NCBI GenBank assembly: GCA_030765065.1
Contig: CM060977.1
Span: 161,209,052-161,273,051 of the forward strand
Reading direction: 5' to 3'
Origin: Deroplatys truncata
Lineage: Eukaryota > Arthropoda > Insecta > Mantodea > Mantidae
DNA length: 64,000 nt
The position numbers were made by a program, and so were the translations under genes. Under the pieces are notes generated by a model, which worked only from the letters and a program-made list of their open reading frames with translations, ran no database searches and was not told the origin of the DNA. Shown here in pieces: positions 1 through 6,620 of the stretch (its first letter is position 1; every line of letters begins with the position of its first letter).

Positions 1-1036
1 GGCCGTCCCTTACACGATTTGCAGGAGCAGTGAAGGCTAGTTTATCACCATTTGCAATTGGTGCAGGTAGAGCTCTCAGAGACTTGTTATTTATTTCAAT
101 TATTGTATCAGGTCTTACAGTAGGAGCTGTTGGTGACGTCATATAGCAAGAAACAATCTCGCCGTTTACGCTTGATTTGTAATATTCAAGACCTGTTGTT
201 AACATGTACCTCTGTGATTTCCCTCTGAAAGGCAACGACTGCAGTGTAATTACATGTTCCCCTCTCATTTGCTCTACTAATGAATTTACGACTTTCATTT
301 GTGTTTTAAGGGTATTGATATTATCCATTGCAGATGTCAGATGCCCATCCATTGATTTCTGGCGGTTCGCCATAGTTTCCATGTGTTTTCCCACTGTTTC
401 TGTAACAGTGGTACTTATTGCACCAAGTCTGTTGTTTAAATCTTGGCGCATTTCATTTTGTTTCCTTCCCACGTGAACTTTAACAAACTTTTTTGTTGCT
501 CCATCACTGTCATCGACAGGATCTGCTACTTCAATTAGCCTTCTTTTTTGGAATGAAACGTTACCGCTTGAATCGAGCGGTGGTGTTCTTGCACTTATAT
601 ATTCTAATACATGCTTCTTATTTGGCACGTCATAGTCCTCTTGAGGTGGCAGCATTATCTTCAATCTTATAGAATCCAGGATAATGTTGTTTCCATCGTC
701 GCGTTTAAGGGTATTTTTATTCAGATATTCCATTAGAGCATCATGTTGCACGTCTAGCGACTTCTGGATGTGATCCCTAAGCGTAGTTTGAAGTTCGCCC
801 ATGCGCTGATATGTCGTTTTTTCCGTGAACTCCTGCATTCGATTTTCAGTAGAAGACGCAAGCGTATCCACGTAGCGTTTAGTGCTTGCGTCGTCGTCCT
901 CCTCAGGATCCTGAACAATGCACAGTCTCTTGTTCCTGAATTGGTAATTTCCTTTTCCATCTCTGTTTATGATAAATTGATGTAGCGATCTTTTCACTGG
1001 AGCAGCCCTCTGTGATCCAAACCTGTCAATACTCAT
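1..1036 (-). CDS. Fiber-like (putative attachment) protein of Polinton/adintovirus-like element, partial at window edge
   Basis: The minus strand is open from an ATG at 1036-1034 through base 1 without a stop, giving at least 345 residues; the C-terminus is outside the window. Three copies of a motif are visible at about residues 28-56, 115-143 and 158-185. Each has a G-N-x-x-F/L strand, an R-L-x-x-V/M strand, an acidic D-P or P-P turn and a closing D-x-x-T/N-K-K/R-x-V, for example DASTKRYV and GATKKFV. Such D-A-x-T-K-K-Y-V repeats are known from trimeric phage tail fibers. Helical, coiled-coil-like stretches follow motifs 1 and 3 (about 57-110 and 190-260), and a beta-rich region starts near 265. 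It begins 6 bases after the ATPase stop on the same strand, so the two are probably co-transcribed. The virion attachment role is inferred from the repeat type; the open frame is seen directly. Confidence 0.7.
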   Translation of the reverse strand, partial: MSIDRFGSQRAAPVKRSLHQFIINRDGKGNYQFRNKRLCIVQDPEEDDDASTKRYVDTLASSTENRMQEFTEKTTYQRMGELQTTLRDHIQKSLDVQHDALMEYLNKNTLKRDDGNNIILDSIRLKIMLPPQEDYDVPNKKHVLEYISARTPPLDSSGNVSFQKRRLIEVADPVDDSDGATKKFVKVHVGRKQNEMRQDLNNRLGAISTTVTETVGKHMETMANRQKSMDGHLTSAMDNINTLKTQMKVVNSLVEQMRGEHVITLQSLPFRGKSQRYMLTTGLEYYKSSVNGEIVSCYMTSPTAPTVRPDTIIEINNKSLRALPAPIANGDKLAFTAPANRVRDG

Positions 1037-1042
1037 AATGAA

Positions 1043-1759
1043 CTATGAATGAGCAAGTTCTTTATTAACAACTTTAATATATACATCGAATCCGCACCTA
1101 TATCGACCGACATTCATCGGAAATTCGGGAACTATTACCATAAAAGGTCTTCCTTCTGTAGAGTTCTCCCAAACACCTTTGCACAAATCTTTAAATTCAG
1201 TATACGTCATATCTGTGTTTACGTAATCTTCATATACATGTTTCAAGTTTAAATTATCTTGCCTGAAGAGTATAATCATGTTCGCATTATCTCTAATTAA
1301 ATGCTTTGGGACTTTGGCATAGGATTGTGCTAGATATATTGAATCTACATTTCGATGTCTGCCCATGCTGTAAAAGGATGCAATCTTGTCTTGCTTTTCA
1401 GTGATGACGTCATCAAATATAAAGATTGAATTTTCTTTAATTTCTGATGGGTGCGAGACGCTTTCACCGTCTTCGTGAGTATACACGCCTATACCCTCAA
1501 TGTTTTCAAGCAGCTTAACAAGATATTGATTCTTTGGCTGGTATAGCGACTTTGAATAAATGTACACATTTTCAAAGCGTAGTCCATTCTCGTGGAGTAT
1601 CATATTGAGTAATACATTTGTTTTTCCAGCACTGGAGCTACCTAGAATTAGCGCTCTAACATTGCCTGGAAACAGTTTCCCGTGACGATCGCGTCTAAAG
1701 TCACTTTCAAAGTCTAGCACCTGGATAGGCAGCGAGCAATCTTGCTTCACCAGCTCCAT
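1043..1759 (-). CDS. FtsK/HerA-type DNA packaging ATPase (Polinton/adintovirus-like)
   Basis: A 238-residue protein starting at the ATG at 1759. An in-frame ATG at 1819 would add 20 hydrophobic residues unlike the family and would run through the promoter region, so the inner start is preferred. The Walker A motif GSSSAGKT lies at residues 40-47 and Walker B (SIFIFDD) at 111-117. GRHRNVDSIYLAQSY at 133-147 matches the region with the conserved Gln after Walker B. The family pumps viral DNA into preformed capsids; length and motif order fit the small A32-like ATPases of Polintons, virophages and adintoviruses. It appears intact. A TATA-like element lies on the minus strand at 1800-1794, about 35 bases upstream, and the fiber-like gene follows directly. 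Confidence 0.9.
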   Translation of the reverse strand: MELVKQDCSLPIQVLDFESDFRRDRHGKLFPGNVRALILGSSSAGKTNVLLNMILHENGLRFENVYIYSKSLYQPKNQYLVKLLENIEGIGVYTHEDGESVSHPSEIKENSIFIFDDVITEKQDKIASFYSMGRHRNVDSIYLAQSYAKVPKHLIRDNANMIILFRQDNLNLKHVYEDYVNTDMTYTEFKDLCKGVWENSTEGRPFMVIVPEFPMNVGRYRCGFDVYIKVVNKELAHS

Positions 1760-1867
1760 CGTAGCAACTAAAATAAAATAAATCATCCTTAATGTATATA
1801 TGCTAATAAATGGAAGCAATGACAGAGTATAAAAGAACTATGCACCATTAAAATCCATTAGTGTACC
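1760..1867. promoter_or_regulatory. Compact divergent promoter between ATPase and capsid block
   Basis: These 108 bases separate two outward-facing ATGs. On the plus strand tataaaag lies at 1828-1835, 33 bases before the ATG at 1868. On the minus strand tatatac lies at 1800-1794, about 35 bases before the ATG at 1759. The motifs and spacings are seen; that both drive transcription is inferred. A pyrimidine-rich stretch ending in ttttag just before the minus-strand ATG could alternatively be a splice acceptor. Confidence 0.55.
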
Positions 1868-1999
1868 ATGAGCGCTAAGGGGGTTAAGGTCTCAAGAGGT
1901 TCCGGTTTAATTAACTCTCTCATTAACCTGCTGCCATTTGAAGCACATTTGCCTGGTTACAGATACTGTGGACCTGGGACAAAGCTAGAAAAAGACTAA
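1868..1999 (+). pseudogene. PLA2-domain core/capsid protein, N-terminal part, ended by a frameshift
   Basis: The ATG at 1868 opens 43 codons ending in TAA at 1997-1999. The last residues contain YCGPGTKL, the calcium-binding loop of parvovirus-VP1-type phospholipase A2 domains. The rest of that domain, with the His-Asp catalytic motif, continues immediately downstream in the -1 frame, so the domain is split across two frames at the A-run 1989-1993. In parvoviruses this domain breaches the endosomal membrane during entry; in Polinton/adintovirus-like elements it sits on a virion protein. The break suggests decay of this copy, although a sequencing or assembly error in the A-run is possible. 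The zero-frame codons at the break do not form a canonical slippery heptamer. Confidence 0.65.
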
Positions 2000-2520
2000 A
2001 GAGAGGAGACCCCGGAATAAATCCTTTAGACGAAGCGTGTAAGCTTCACGACATAGCCTACGCACAGCATAAGGACTCTGCTTCGAGGAACGTTGCCGAC
2101 AAAATCTTGGCTGAAAAGGCCTGGAAAAGAGTGCAATCATCTGATGCTACATTAGGTGAAAGGTTGGCAGCCCGACTAGTAACAACCATCATGAAGGGTA
2201 AGGTAGCTGTTGGTGCTGGATCCAGGAAGAAGAAACGAGGAGGATTTCTACCACTCATACCAATTATTGCAGCACTAGGAGCCGCCGCTGGAGGCGCTGC
2301 ACAAATAGCCTCTGCTGTAAATAAGAAAAAGGCTGCGGATAAACAACTTGCTGAAATGATGAGACATAACAAAGAAATTGAAGCAAGAGGGAAAGGCCTA
2401 CGAGTGAAGAAGAAGAAGAAGAATAAGGTTAGGAACACCGAAAGGAAGAGGAGGCCGAGCAAGAAAGGAAATTCAAAAAACTCCGGCAGAGGGCTATACT
2501 TGTCCCGGAAAAAGCATTAA
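2000..2520 (+). pseudogene. PLA2-domain core/capsid protein, remainder (His-Asp motif, hydrophobic segment, basic tail)
   Basis: This frame continues the split protein and has no ATG at its own beginning. DEACKLHDIAY at about 2027-2059 carries the His-Asp pair of secreted and parvoviral PLA2s. Then come a helical region, a basic patch (RKKKRGG, near 2223), a Pro/Ala/Gly-rich hydrophobic segment of about 25 residues (2245-2320), a charged region and a Lys/Arg-rich tail ending with GRGLYLSR before TAA at 2518-2520. The hydrophobic segment plus basic tail suggests a membrane-active, DNA-contacting virion core protein; this is inference. The tail contains the heptamer AAAAAAC at 2475-2481, in phase to shift ribosomes into the protease frame. 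Confidence 0.65.
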
Positions 2521-2849
2521 GTAACATAGACCTCGACTTGTATGCCCGACGTTTAAAGATTCCTCATTTTAGGGGTGTATACATGATCGATCAGCTACCC
2601 TCAAGACCTCGTTACAGAGAGAGAATTATTGTTAATCTCGATACTTCAGAGAATGAAGGCACTCATTGGGTTGCTATAAAGAAGGATGGCAACGTGTCAT
2701 TTTATTTCGATAGCTTTGGAAACTTGAAGCCTCCAAAAGAGATCGAAAGGTACCTCAGAGATGTTAAGGTACTGTATAACACTAAGAGGTTTCAGAGTTT
2801 CAGCTCAGTCATCTGTGGGCACTTGTGCTTGCAATTTCTATCGCAATGA
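2433..2849 (+). CDS. Adenain-like maturation cysteine protease (start uncertain)
   Basis: The frame is open from 2433 (after TAG at 2430-2432) to TGA at 2847-2849. Catalytic features are clear: His in GTHWVAI, the acidic position in YFDSFG, a Gln seven residues before the nucleophile in RFQSFSSVIC, and Cys in VICGHLCL. This H-D/E-Q-C order, with Q-to-C spacing as in adenovirus protease, marks the C5/Ulp1-like proteases that mature the capsids of adenoviruses and Polintons. An N-terminal block (YARRLKIPHFRGVYMIDQLP, 2541-2600) precedes it. No ATG occurs before 2583, which would remove most of this block. Expression could be by -1 frameshift from the core protein, a TTG start near 2538, splicing, or the gene may be decayed. 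Its TGA overlaps the next ATG (ATGA). Confidence 0.75.
   Translation, partial: EHRKEEEAEQERKFKKLRQRAILVPEKALSNIDLDLYARRLKIPHFRGVYMIDQLPSRPRYRERIIVNLDTSENEGTHWVAIKKDGNVSFYFDSFGNLKPPKEIERYLRDVKVLYNTKRFQSFSSVICGHLCLQFLSQ
2475..2481 (+). promoter_or_regulatory. Candidate -1 ribosomal frameshift heptamer A_AAA_AAC
   Basis: In the core-protein frame the codons read AAA (2476-2478) and AAC (2479-2481), preceded by A2475, giving the textbook slippery site A_AAA_AAC. A -1 slip continues with CTC at 2481, which is the protease frame; that frame is open from 2433 and has no ATG before 2583. Phase and motif are seen; use as a programmed frameshift is inferred. No convincing downstream stem or pseudoknot was found by eye: a TCCGG/CCGGA pairing exists but starts almost without spacer. 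Confidence 0.4.
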
Positions 2850-3553
2850 GTTACACTATTGCAGTCAGTGGCAACGAGTCTGTGCTTACTACATACCTGA
2901 ATCCACCTCTTCAGCTAGATCCAAAGTATCATTATGAGATTGCTCTACTGAATTTTGAAACCTTCTATTCAATTCCTAATGTTGATTGGAGTAATCATCA
3001 ATTTCATTACATGCACAATGATGAAATTAAGATCATTGATATACCTGATGGAACTTATGAGATTTCTGATATTAATGAATACATCAGAGATAAGCTAGGT
3101 GTAGATGAGAATGTCTTCTTTATTAGACCTAATAATAACACAATGAAGACTGAAATTAAGTGCCCTTTCACTATTGATTTTTCCGGTGATCGTTCTATAG
3201 GCTCGCTACTGGGCTTCAGAGGTAAAGTTATTCCAGCTAATCAGCTGTCTGAATCTGATTACCTGGTGAATATATTTAAGGTGAGCATCATTCGAATCGA
3301 GTGCAGTATTGCAACAGGCTCTTTCATCGACGGTAAAAGCGGCCACTCGATCTACGAGTTTTTCCCTTCTGTTCTGCCTGGGTATCATATTTCTCAAGAG
3401 CCGTCAAATCCAATTTACCTTCCAATCATAAACATCAATGCTATAGAGCAAATTAGTCTTCGTGTAGTGGACCAAAGTGGTAATATCATTGACTTTAGAA
3501 ACGAGGATATAAGCATAAGGCTTCACATCCGCTGCAATGCCAATAGATTTTAG
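2846..3553 (+). CDS. Penton-like minor capsid protein (single jelly roll)
   Basis: A 235-residue protein starting at the ATG at 2846, which overlaps the protease stop as ATGA; an in-frame upstream TTG only adds residues inside the protease gene. Recognisable family blocks are IPDGTYEISDINEYI near residue 71, a LLGF turn near 127, the central HSIYEFFPSV..PGY region near 170-182, IYLPI near 192, and a final stretch with VDQSGNIIDF and IRLHIRC. Proteins of this kind in Polintons and adintoviruses are predicted to form the capsid vertices. The gene looks intact. Its last 17 bases overlap the small basic ORF that follows. Confidence 0.8.
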   Translation: MSYTIAVSGNESVLTTYLNPPLQLDPKYHYEIALLNFETFYSIPNVDWSNHQFHYMHNDEIKIIDIPDGTYEISDINEYIRDKLGVDENVFFIRPNNNTMKTEIKCPFTIDFSGDRSIGSLLGFRGKVIPANQLSESDYLVNIFKVSIIRIECSIATGSFIDGKSGHSIYEFFPSVLPGYHISQEPSNPIYLPIININAIEQISLRVVDQSGNIIDFRNEDISIRLHIRCNANRF

Positions 3554-3686
3554 AAGAAGTCAACGACGTCGAGGATATAATAAGGGAGTGATTCAACGCA
3601 CACATCATACTCTGCCCTTGACACCCGGAGGGTTAACATCACGCAATCGACACTTCCTCCAGGTATTGGGCTTTAGACTTCTATAA
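3537..3686 (+). CDS. Small basic protein between penton and major capsid genes
   Basis: A 49-codon ORF starts at an ATG (3537) inside the end of the penton gene in another frame and stops at TAA 3684-3686, two bases before the major-capsid ATG. Its N-terminus is strongly basic (FRRSQRRRGYNKG) and its C-terminus has LTSRNRHFLQVLGF. The tight packing (overlap upstream, 2-base gap downstream) matches the gene-dense capsid block, and the charge resembles small DNA-condensing or cementing virion proteins such as adenovirus pX. That comparison is functional analogy only; no homology is shown. Confidence 0.5.
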   Translation: MPIDFRRSQRRRGYNKGVIQRTHHTLPLTPGGLTSRNRHFLQVLGFRLL

Positions 3687-3688
3687 TC

Positions 3689-4903
3689 ATGGACATCTTC
3701 AATGTTACCAGCGCACCGACATACGATGACAAGATCACTAAAGAAGAGGAACATGTGTTTTTACCGTATAATACATCGGCTCTGGACGCTAATGATGAAA
3801 TTAGAATCCCTTGTCAAGCTGAGGATTTATATACTTTACCTAATCAAAGTTATCTATACATCGAGGGGAGTATTACTAAACCTAATGGAACAGCTACTAC
3901 TGCAAAGCTTACCAATAACGCTATTGCATTCATGTTTGAGGAGATTCGACTGGATATGAATGGCTCAACTATTGATCGAACCAGGAACCCCGGGATCGCC
4001 TCAACTTTACGCAACTATGCTGCTCTCAATCCAATGGAGTCTGATCGCTTGCTGAATGCTGGATGGTGCTATCCTGGAGAAGACATGGACATTGTGAATG
4101 CAGCAAATGGAGCCTTCAACGCCATAGTACCGCTTTCGATGCTTCTGGGATTTGCTGACGACCACAAGGAACTCATACTCAATAGCAAGTTTGAGTTGGT
4201 GCTGATTCGATCCAAGGACTCTAAAAACTGTATTATAGCGCCTGAGGGTGAAGAGAATGCAAGCGTTAAACTTGCACGAATCGAGTGGAGAATGCCAGTG
4301 ATACGACTTTCTGATGCTGAAAAGGTTGAAATTCTCAAGATTGTCAAGTCGGACAAGGCGCTGTATCTCCCATTTAGGACCATGGATCTGCATACTCAGC
4401 CTGCTGTGCCGCAAACTAAATCATTCACTTGGAATGTCGCCACCACATCAAAAATGGAGAAGCCGAGATTTGTCATTTTGGGTGCTCAAACTTTAAGATC
4501 GAGTAATGCATCTAAAGACGGTTCTCTTTTTGATCATTGTAACATAACTAATTTGAGAATTTATCTTAATAGCGAATGTTATCCCTATCACGACATGAAT
4601 TTGGATTTTGGAAACTCTAGATTTGCATCTTTGTATGATATGTACTCAAAGTTTCAAAACTCTTATTATGAAAAAGAGAACTATCCTTTATTGAAGAGAA
4701 AAGATTTTCTTAAATTTGCTCCTATATTTGTTATAGATTGCTCACATCAACCAGAGGAAGTTGTAAATGGTGCTGTTAACATTAGAATAGAAATTCAAGC
4801 TAGTGCAAATATTCCTGCACAGACCACTTTGTATTGTTTGATAATTCACGATAAAGTATTTACATACAAGCCTCTGACTCATGTGATGCAGCTTTTATTT
4901 TAA
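3689..4903 (+). CDS. Major capsid protein, double jelly roll (Polinton/adintovirus hexon-like)
   Basis: A 404-residue intact ORF from the ATG at 3689 to TAA at 4901-4903. The start reads MDIFNVTSAPTYDDKI, then an aromatic/acidic strand-rich N-terminal half with YLYIEGSI near residue 54 and FMFEEIRLDMNG near 82, and a second half containing KSFTWNV near 244, ILGAQTLRSS near 263, LRIYLNSECYPY near 290 and IRIEIQA near 375. This order and length fit the double-jelly-roll capsid proteins whose trimers form the pseudo-hexameric shell of Polintons, adintoviruses and relatives. It is last in the plus-strand capsid block. An AATAAA signal follows at 4957-4962. Confidence 0.85.
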   Translation: MDIFNVTSAPTYDDKITKEEEHVFLPYNTSALDANDEIRIPCQAEDLYTLPNQSYLYIEGSITKPNGTATTAKLTNNAIAFMFEEIRLDMNGSTIDRTRNPGIASTLRNYAALNPMESDRLLNAGWCYPGEDMDIVNAANGAFNAIVPLSMLLGFADDHKELILNSKFELVLIRSKDSKNCIIAPEGEENASVKLARIEWRMPVIRLSDAEKVEILKIVKSDKALYLPFRTMDLHTQPAVPQTKSFTWNVATTSKMEKPRFVILGAQTLRSSNASKDGSLFDHCNITNLRIYLNSECYPYHDMNLDFGNSRFASLYDMYSKFQNSYYEKENYPLLKRKDFLKFAPIFVIDCSHQPEEVVNGAVNIRIEIQASANIPAQTTLYCLIIHDKVFTYKPLTHVMQLLF

Positions 4904-4956
4904 ACTAATCATTGTAAGGATTTGTTTTTTCATTAGCAATGTAAGGATTATTAATG

Positions 4957-4998
4957 AATAAAAACACTATGTAAAAACATACTTTCATTCTTTTTATT
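4957..4998. terminator. Facing poly(A) signals of the two convergent transcription units
   Basis: AATAAA occurs on the plus strand at 4957-4962, 54 bases after the capsid stop, and on the minus strand at 4998-4993, just past the stop of the 148-residue ORF. The two units therefore probably end within a few tens of bases of each other with overlapping 3' ends. Motifs are seen; use is inferred. Confidence 0.55.
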
Positions 4999-5002
4999 GT
5001 TA

Positions 5003-5449
5003 TTATTTATCCTGCATTTCCATCACTTTCTTCATCCAACTCCTCGTTCCAACATATTGCATTACATTTGCATCAGTCAGGTTACCTAAATGGTAGTCTA
5101 TAAACGATTCAAGTCTTTTTAGCCTGCAAATTTCATCTCTATTTAAAAATATTTCACAATCATTTAAATTAGTGTTCAAAAATTTTATTTCTGTCTCTTG
5201 CATATAAGCAACAATATTATAAGAAAAAAGAATATTTTCACAATATTCCACACGCGGATACTTTCTCGTTTGGAGGAATGCACTGAATGTAGGAAGACTC
5301 TCACGAATTATCACCCAGTCTTGAATTGTCATGTATACAAATTTGTCTGTGTTTTTCACTAAAAGCACTGGAAGATCATAGAAGAATGCTATGTTAATGC
5401 TGCGCCTTTTCGAGATGTAGACGTCTCGGCACACGCTTCTTACCGGCAT
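5003..5449 (-). CDS. 148-residue protein of unknown function in the early-side gene group
   Basis: An uninterrupted minus-strand ORF starting at the ATG at 5449. It has no signal peptide or clear membrane segment. A strand-rich stretch near residues 10-45 (around ISKRRSINIAFFYDLPVLLV) is followed by helices (DWVIIRESLPTFSAFLQ near 44-60) and an amphipathic C-terminal half. The pattern of beta strands then a helix reminded me faintly of PC4-like single-strand-DNA-binding coactivators, but no diagnostic residue supports it and I do not assign that function. The first 56 bases overlap, in another frame, the end of the spliced acidic/basic gene, so both may share a transcript. A poly(A) signal lies just downstream at 4998-4993. 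Confidence 0.6.
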   Translation of the reverse strand: MPVRSVCRDVYISKRRSINIAFFYDLPVLLVKNTDKFVYMTIQDWVIIRESLPTFSAFLQTRKYPRVEYCENILFSYNIVAYMQETEIKFLNTNLNDCEIFLNRDEICRLKRLESFIDYHLGNLTDANVMQYVGTRSWMKKVMEMQDK

Positions 5450-5886
5450 GTTTCTTGGGCGTCTCGATGTTGCTTATTCTATCCTCCAATAGCGTCAGCC
5501 TCCTTTGTAGGTCTGCAAAGCTGTTCCTCTTCTTCTTCTTCCCCTTATTGCACCGCCTGAAACATTACACAATGAAGGTCTTAGAAAAGTGCTTGGGTGA
5601 AGTTAAGGTAGCCTGAAAAGAATTAAATTTCTGTTAGTGTACACTTAAAATGAAACAATGATTTTTATATATGTGAAAATACTCACGTCAATGTTTTCCC
5701 GAGTTCTGCAGGCTTTCCAAGGGGAGACTCGGAGGTCGTTTGTGTTAGATCCACAGCCTGCGGTGAGTTAGAATCCTGTTCCTCATCTATGTGTTTAGCA
5801 TACTGCTGTGCAATGGGATATTCCACTATATCTTCTGGTTCTTTATCATCGGAATCTACCTCGGTTTTAGGCGCTGGTGTCGTCAT
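5394..5886 (-). CDS. Spliced acidic/basic coiled-coil protein (two coding exons), unknown function
   Basis: Coding exons are 5886-5687 and 5556-5394, with a 130-base intron bounded by GTGAGT (5686-5681) and a TTTCAG acceptor ending at 5557. The joined frame has 120 codons plus stop and stays open across the junction. Exon 1 begins at an ATG seven bases after another good acceptor (TTTTGCAG, ending 5894) and encodes an acidic region rich in Asp/Glu/Pro/Ser/Thr with a SUMO-interaction-like VDLT. Exon 2 encodes a Lys run (GKKKKR), a short coiled coil (FADLQRRLTLLEDRI) and a basic C-terminus (KKRVPRR). The nuclear-localisation-like runs and acidic domain hint at a nuclear regulator; this is inference. 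An upstream non-coding intron (6068-5894, donor GTGAGT) may link it to the Cys/His gene transcript. Confidence 0.5.
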
Positions 5887-6100
5887 TTGAATTCTGCAAA
5901 AGTCATTATAATTTCCAGTGTTAGTCGTATACAACTGCTCTTGTACTATAGTAGAATGTAATGTATGTTAGTATCGCATACAATTAATGTTTACATTAAT
6001 GTTCTCAGGAGTTACGTATATGACAATAGCAATGTACAATAATGATACATATTTAAAGAGGTACTCACTTTAAATTTCTCTGTCTGAAGAGGAATACACT

Positions 6101-6551
6101 TCAGCTCTCATTGCATGGAAAGTATGACGCCATCTTGTCGTGTACTTCTGGTTTTGCACACAGTACAGAGTGAGTATACCCGTTGCAGTACTCTGAATGC
6201 CACAGAGAGCCGTGATTTGAAATAAGGCTGAGCATCTCACCCTCACTTTCGGTATCAGTTTCTCTGGAAAGAAAGAAGGCACAATAGAATGAACCATTTT
6301 AATTTTTTCACTCTTCTTTAGAGAACAATTGCACGCTTTTTAGAGCTTGCATTCAATAATAAAAACGATACTTACATGATGCTTCTTTTGTAGACAGGGC
6401 AGTTGTCTGTGCATATGCCTCGAGAAGTCATCTGGTCATGATAGGAAGGCATGTTACACACTATAGAATGCATGATGCCATTACACGACTCTTTATGATA
6501 ATATGTATAATGGTATGATTCTTCTCCGCATTCACTCCAAAAATCGTCCAT
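6101..6551 (-). CDS. Spliced Cys/His protein with one duplicated motif in each exon, unknown function
   Basis: Coding exons are 6551-6376 and 6263-6101, with a 112-base intron bounded by GTAAGT (6375-6370) and a strong pyrimidine tract plus TTTCCAG ending at 6264. The spliced frame has 112 codons plus TGA. Exon 1 carries SCNGIMHSIVC then HDQMTS; exon 2 carries YCNGYTHSVLC then HDKMAS, so each exon encodes the same block, C-N-G-x2-H-S-x2-C, a Pro, then H-D-x-M-x-S. About 14 of 31 aligned residues are identical. This agreement supports both the splice model and real coding. The Cys/His spacing could bind zinc. An acidic linker (ETDTESEGE) separates the halves. A TATA box lies about 60 bases upstream of the ATG. 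I do not recognise the family. Confidence 0.6.
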
Positions 6552-6609
6552 TGTATTATCGACTCGATTACTCCTCGAATAATATTCAGAGCAGTGCGAG
6601 AAGGGGCTG

Positions 6610-6619
6610 CTTATATATA
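6610..6619 (-). promoter_or_regulatory. TATA box of the leftward (early-side) transcription unit
   Basis: On the minus strand tatatataag occupies 6619-6610, about 60 bases before the ATG of the spliced Cys/His gene at 6551, leaving room for a start site near 6580. It is the only strong TATA motif immediately upstream of this gene group. Confidence 0.5.
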
Positions 6620-6620
6620 G

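Noticed and set aside
1985-1996. Programmed frameshift at the PLA2 break
   Set aside because: Zero-frame codons GAA AAA GAC do not form an X_XXY_YYZ heptamer; a mutation or sequence error is simpler.
2058-2462. 134-residue minus-strand ORF with hydrophobic start
   Set aside because: Antisense of the PLA2-core protein; the Phe-rich run is the complement of its Lys codons.
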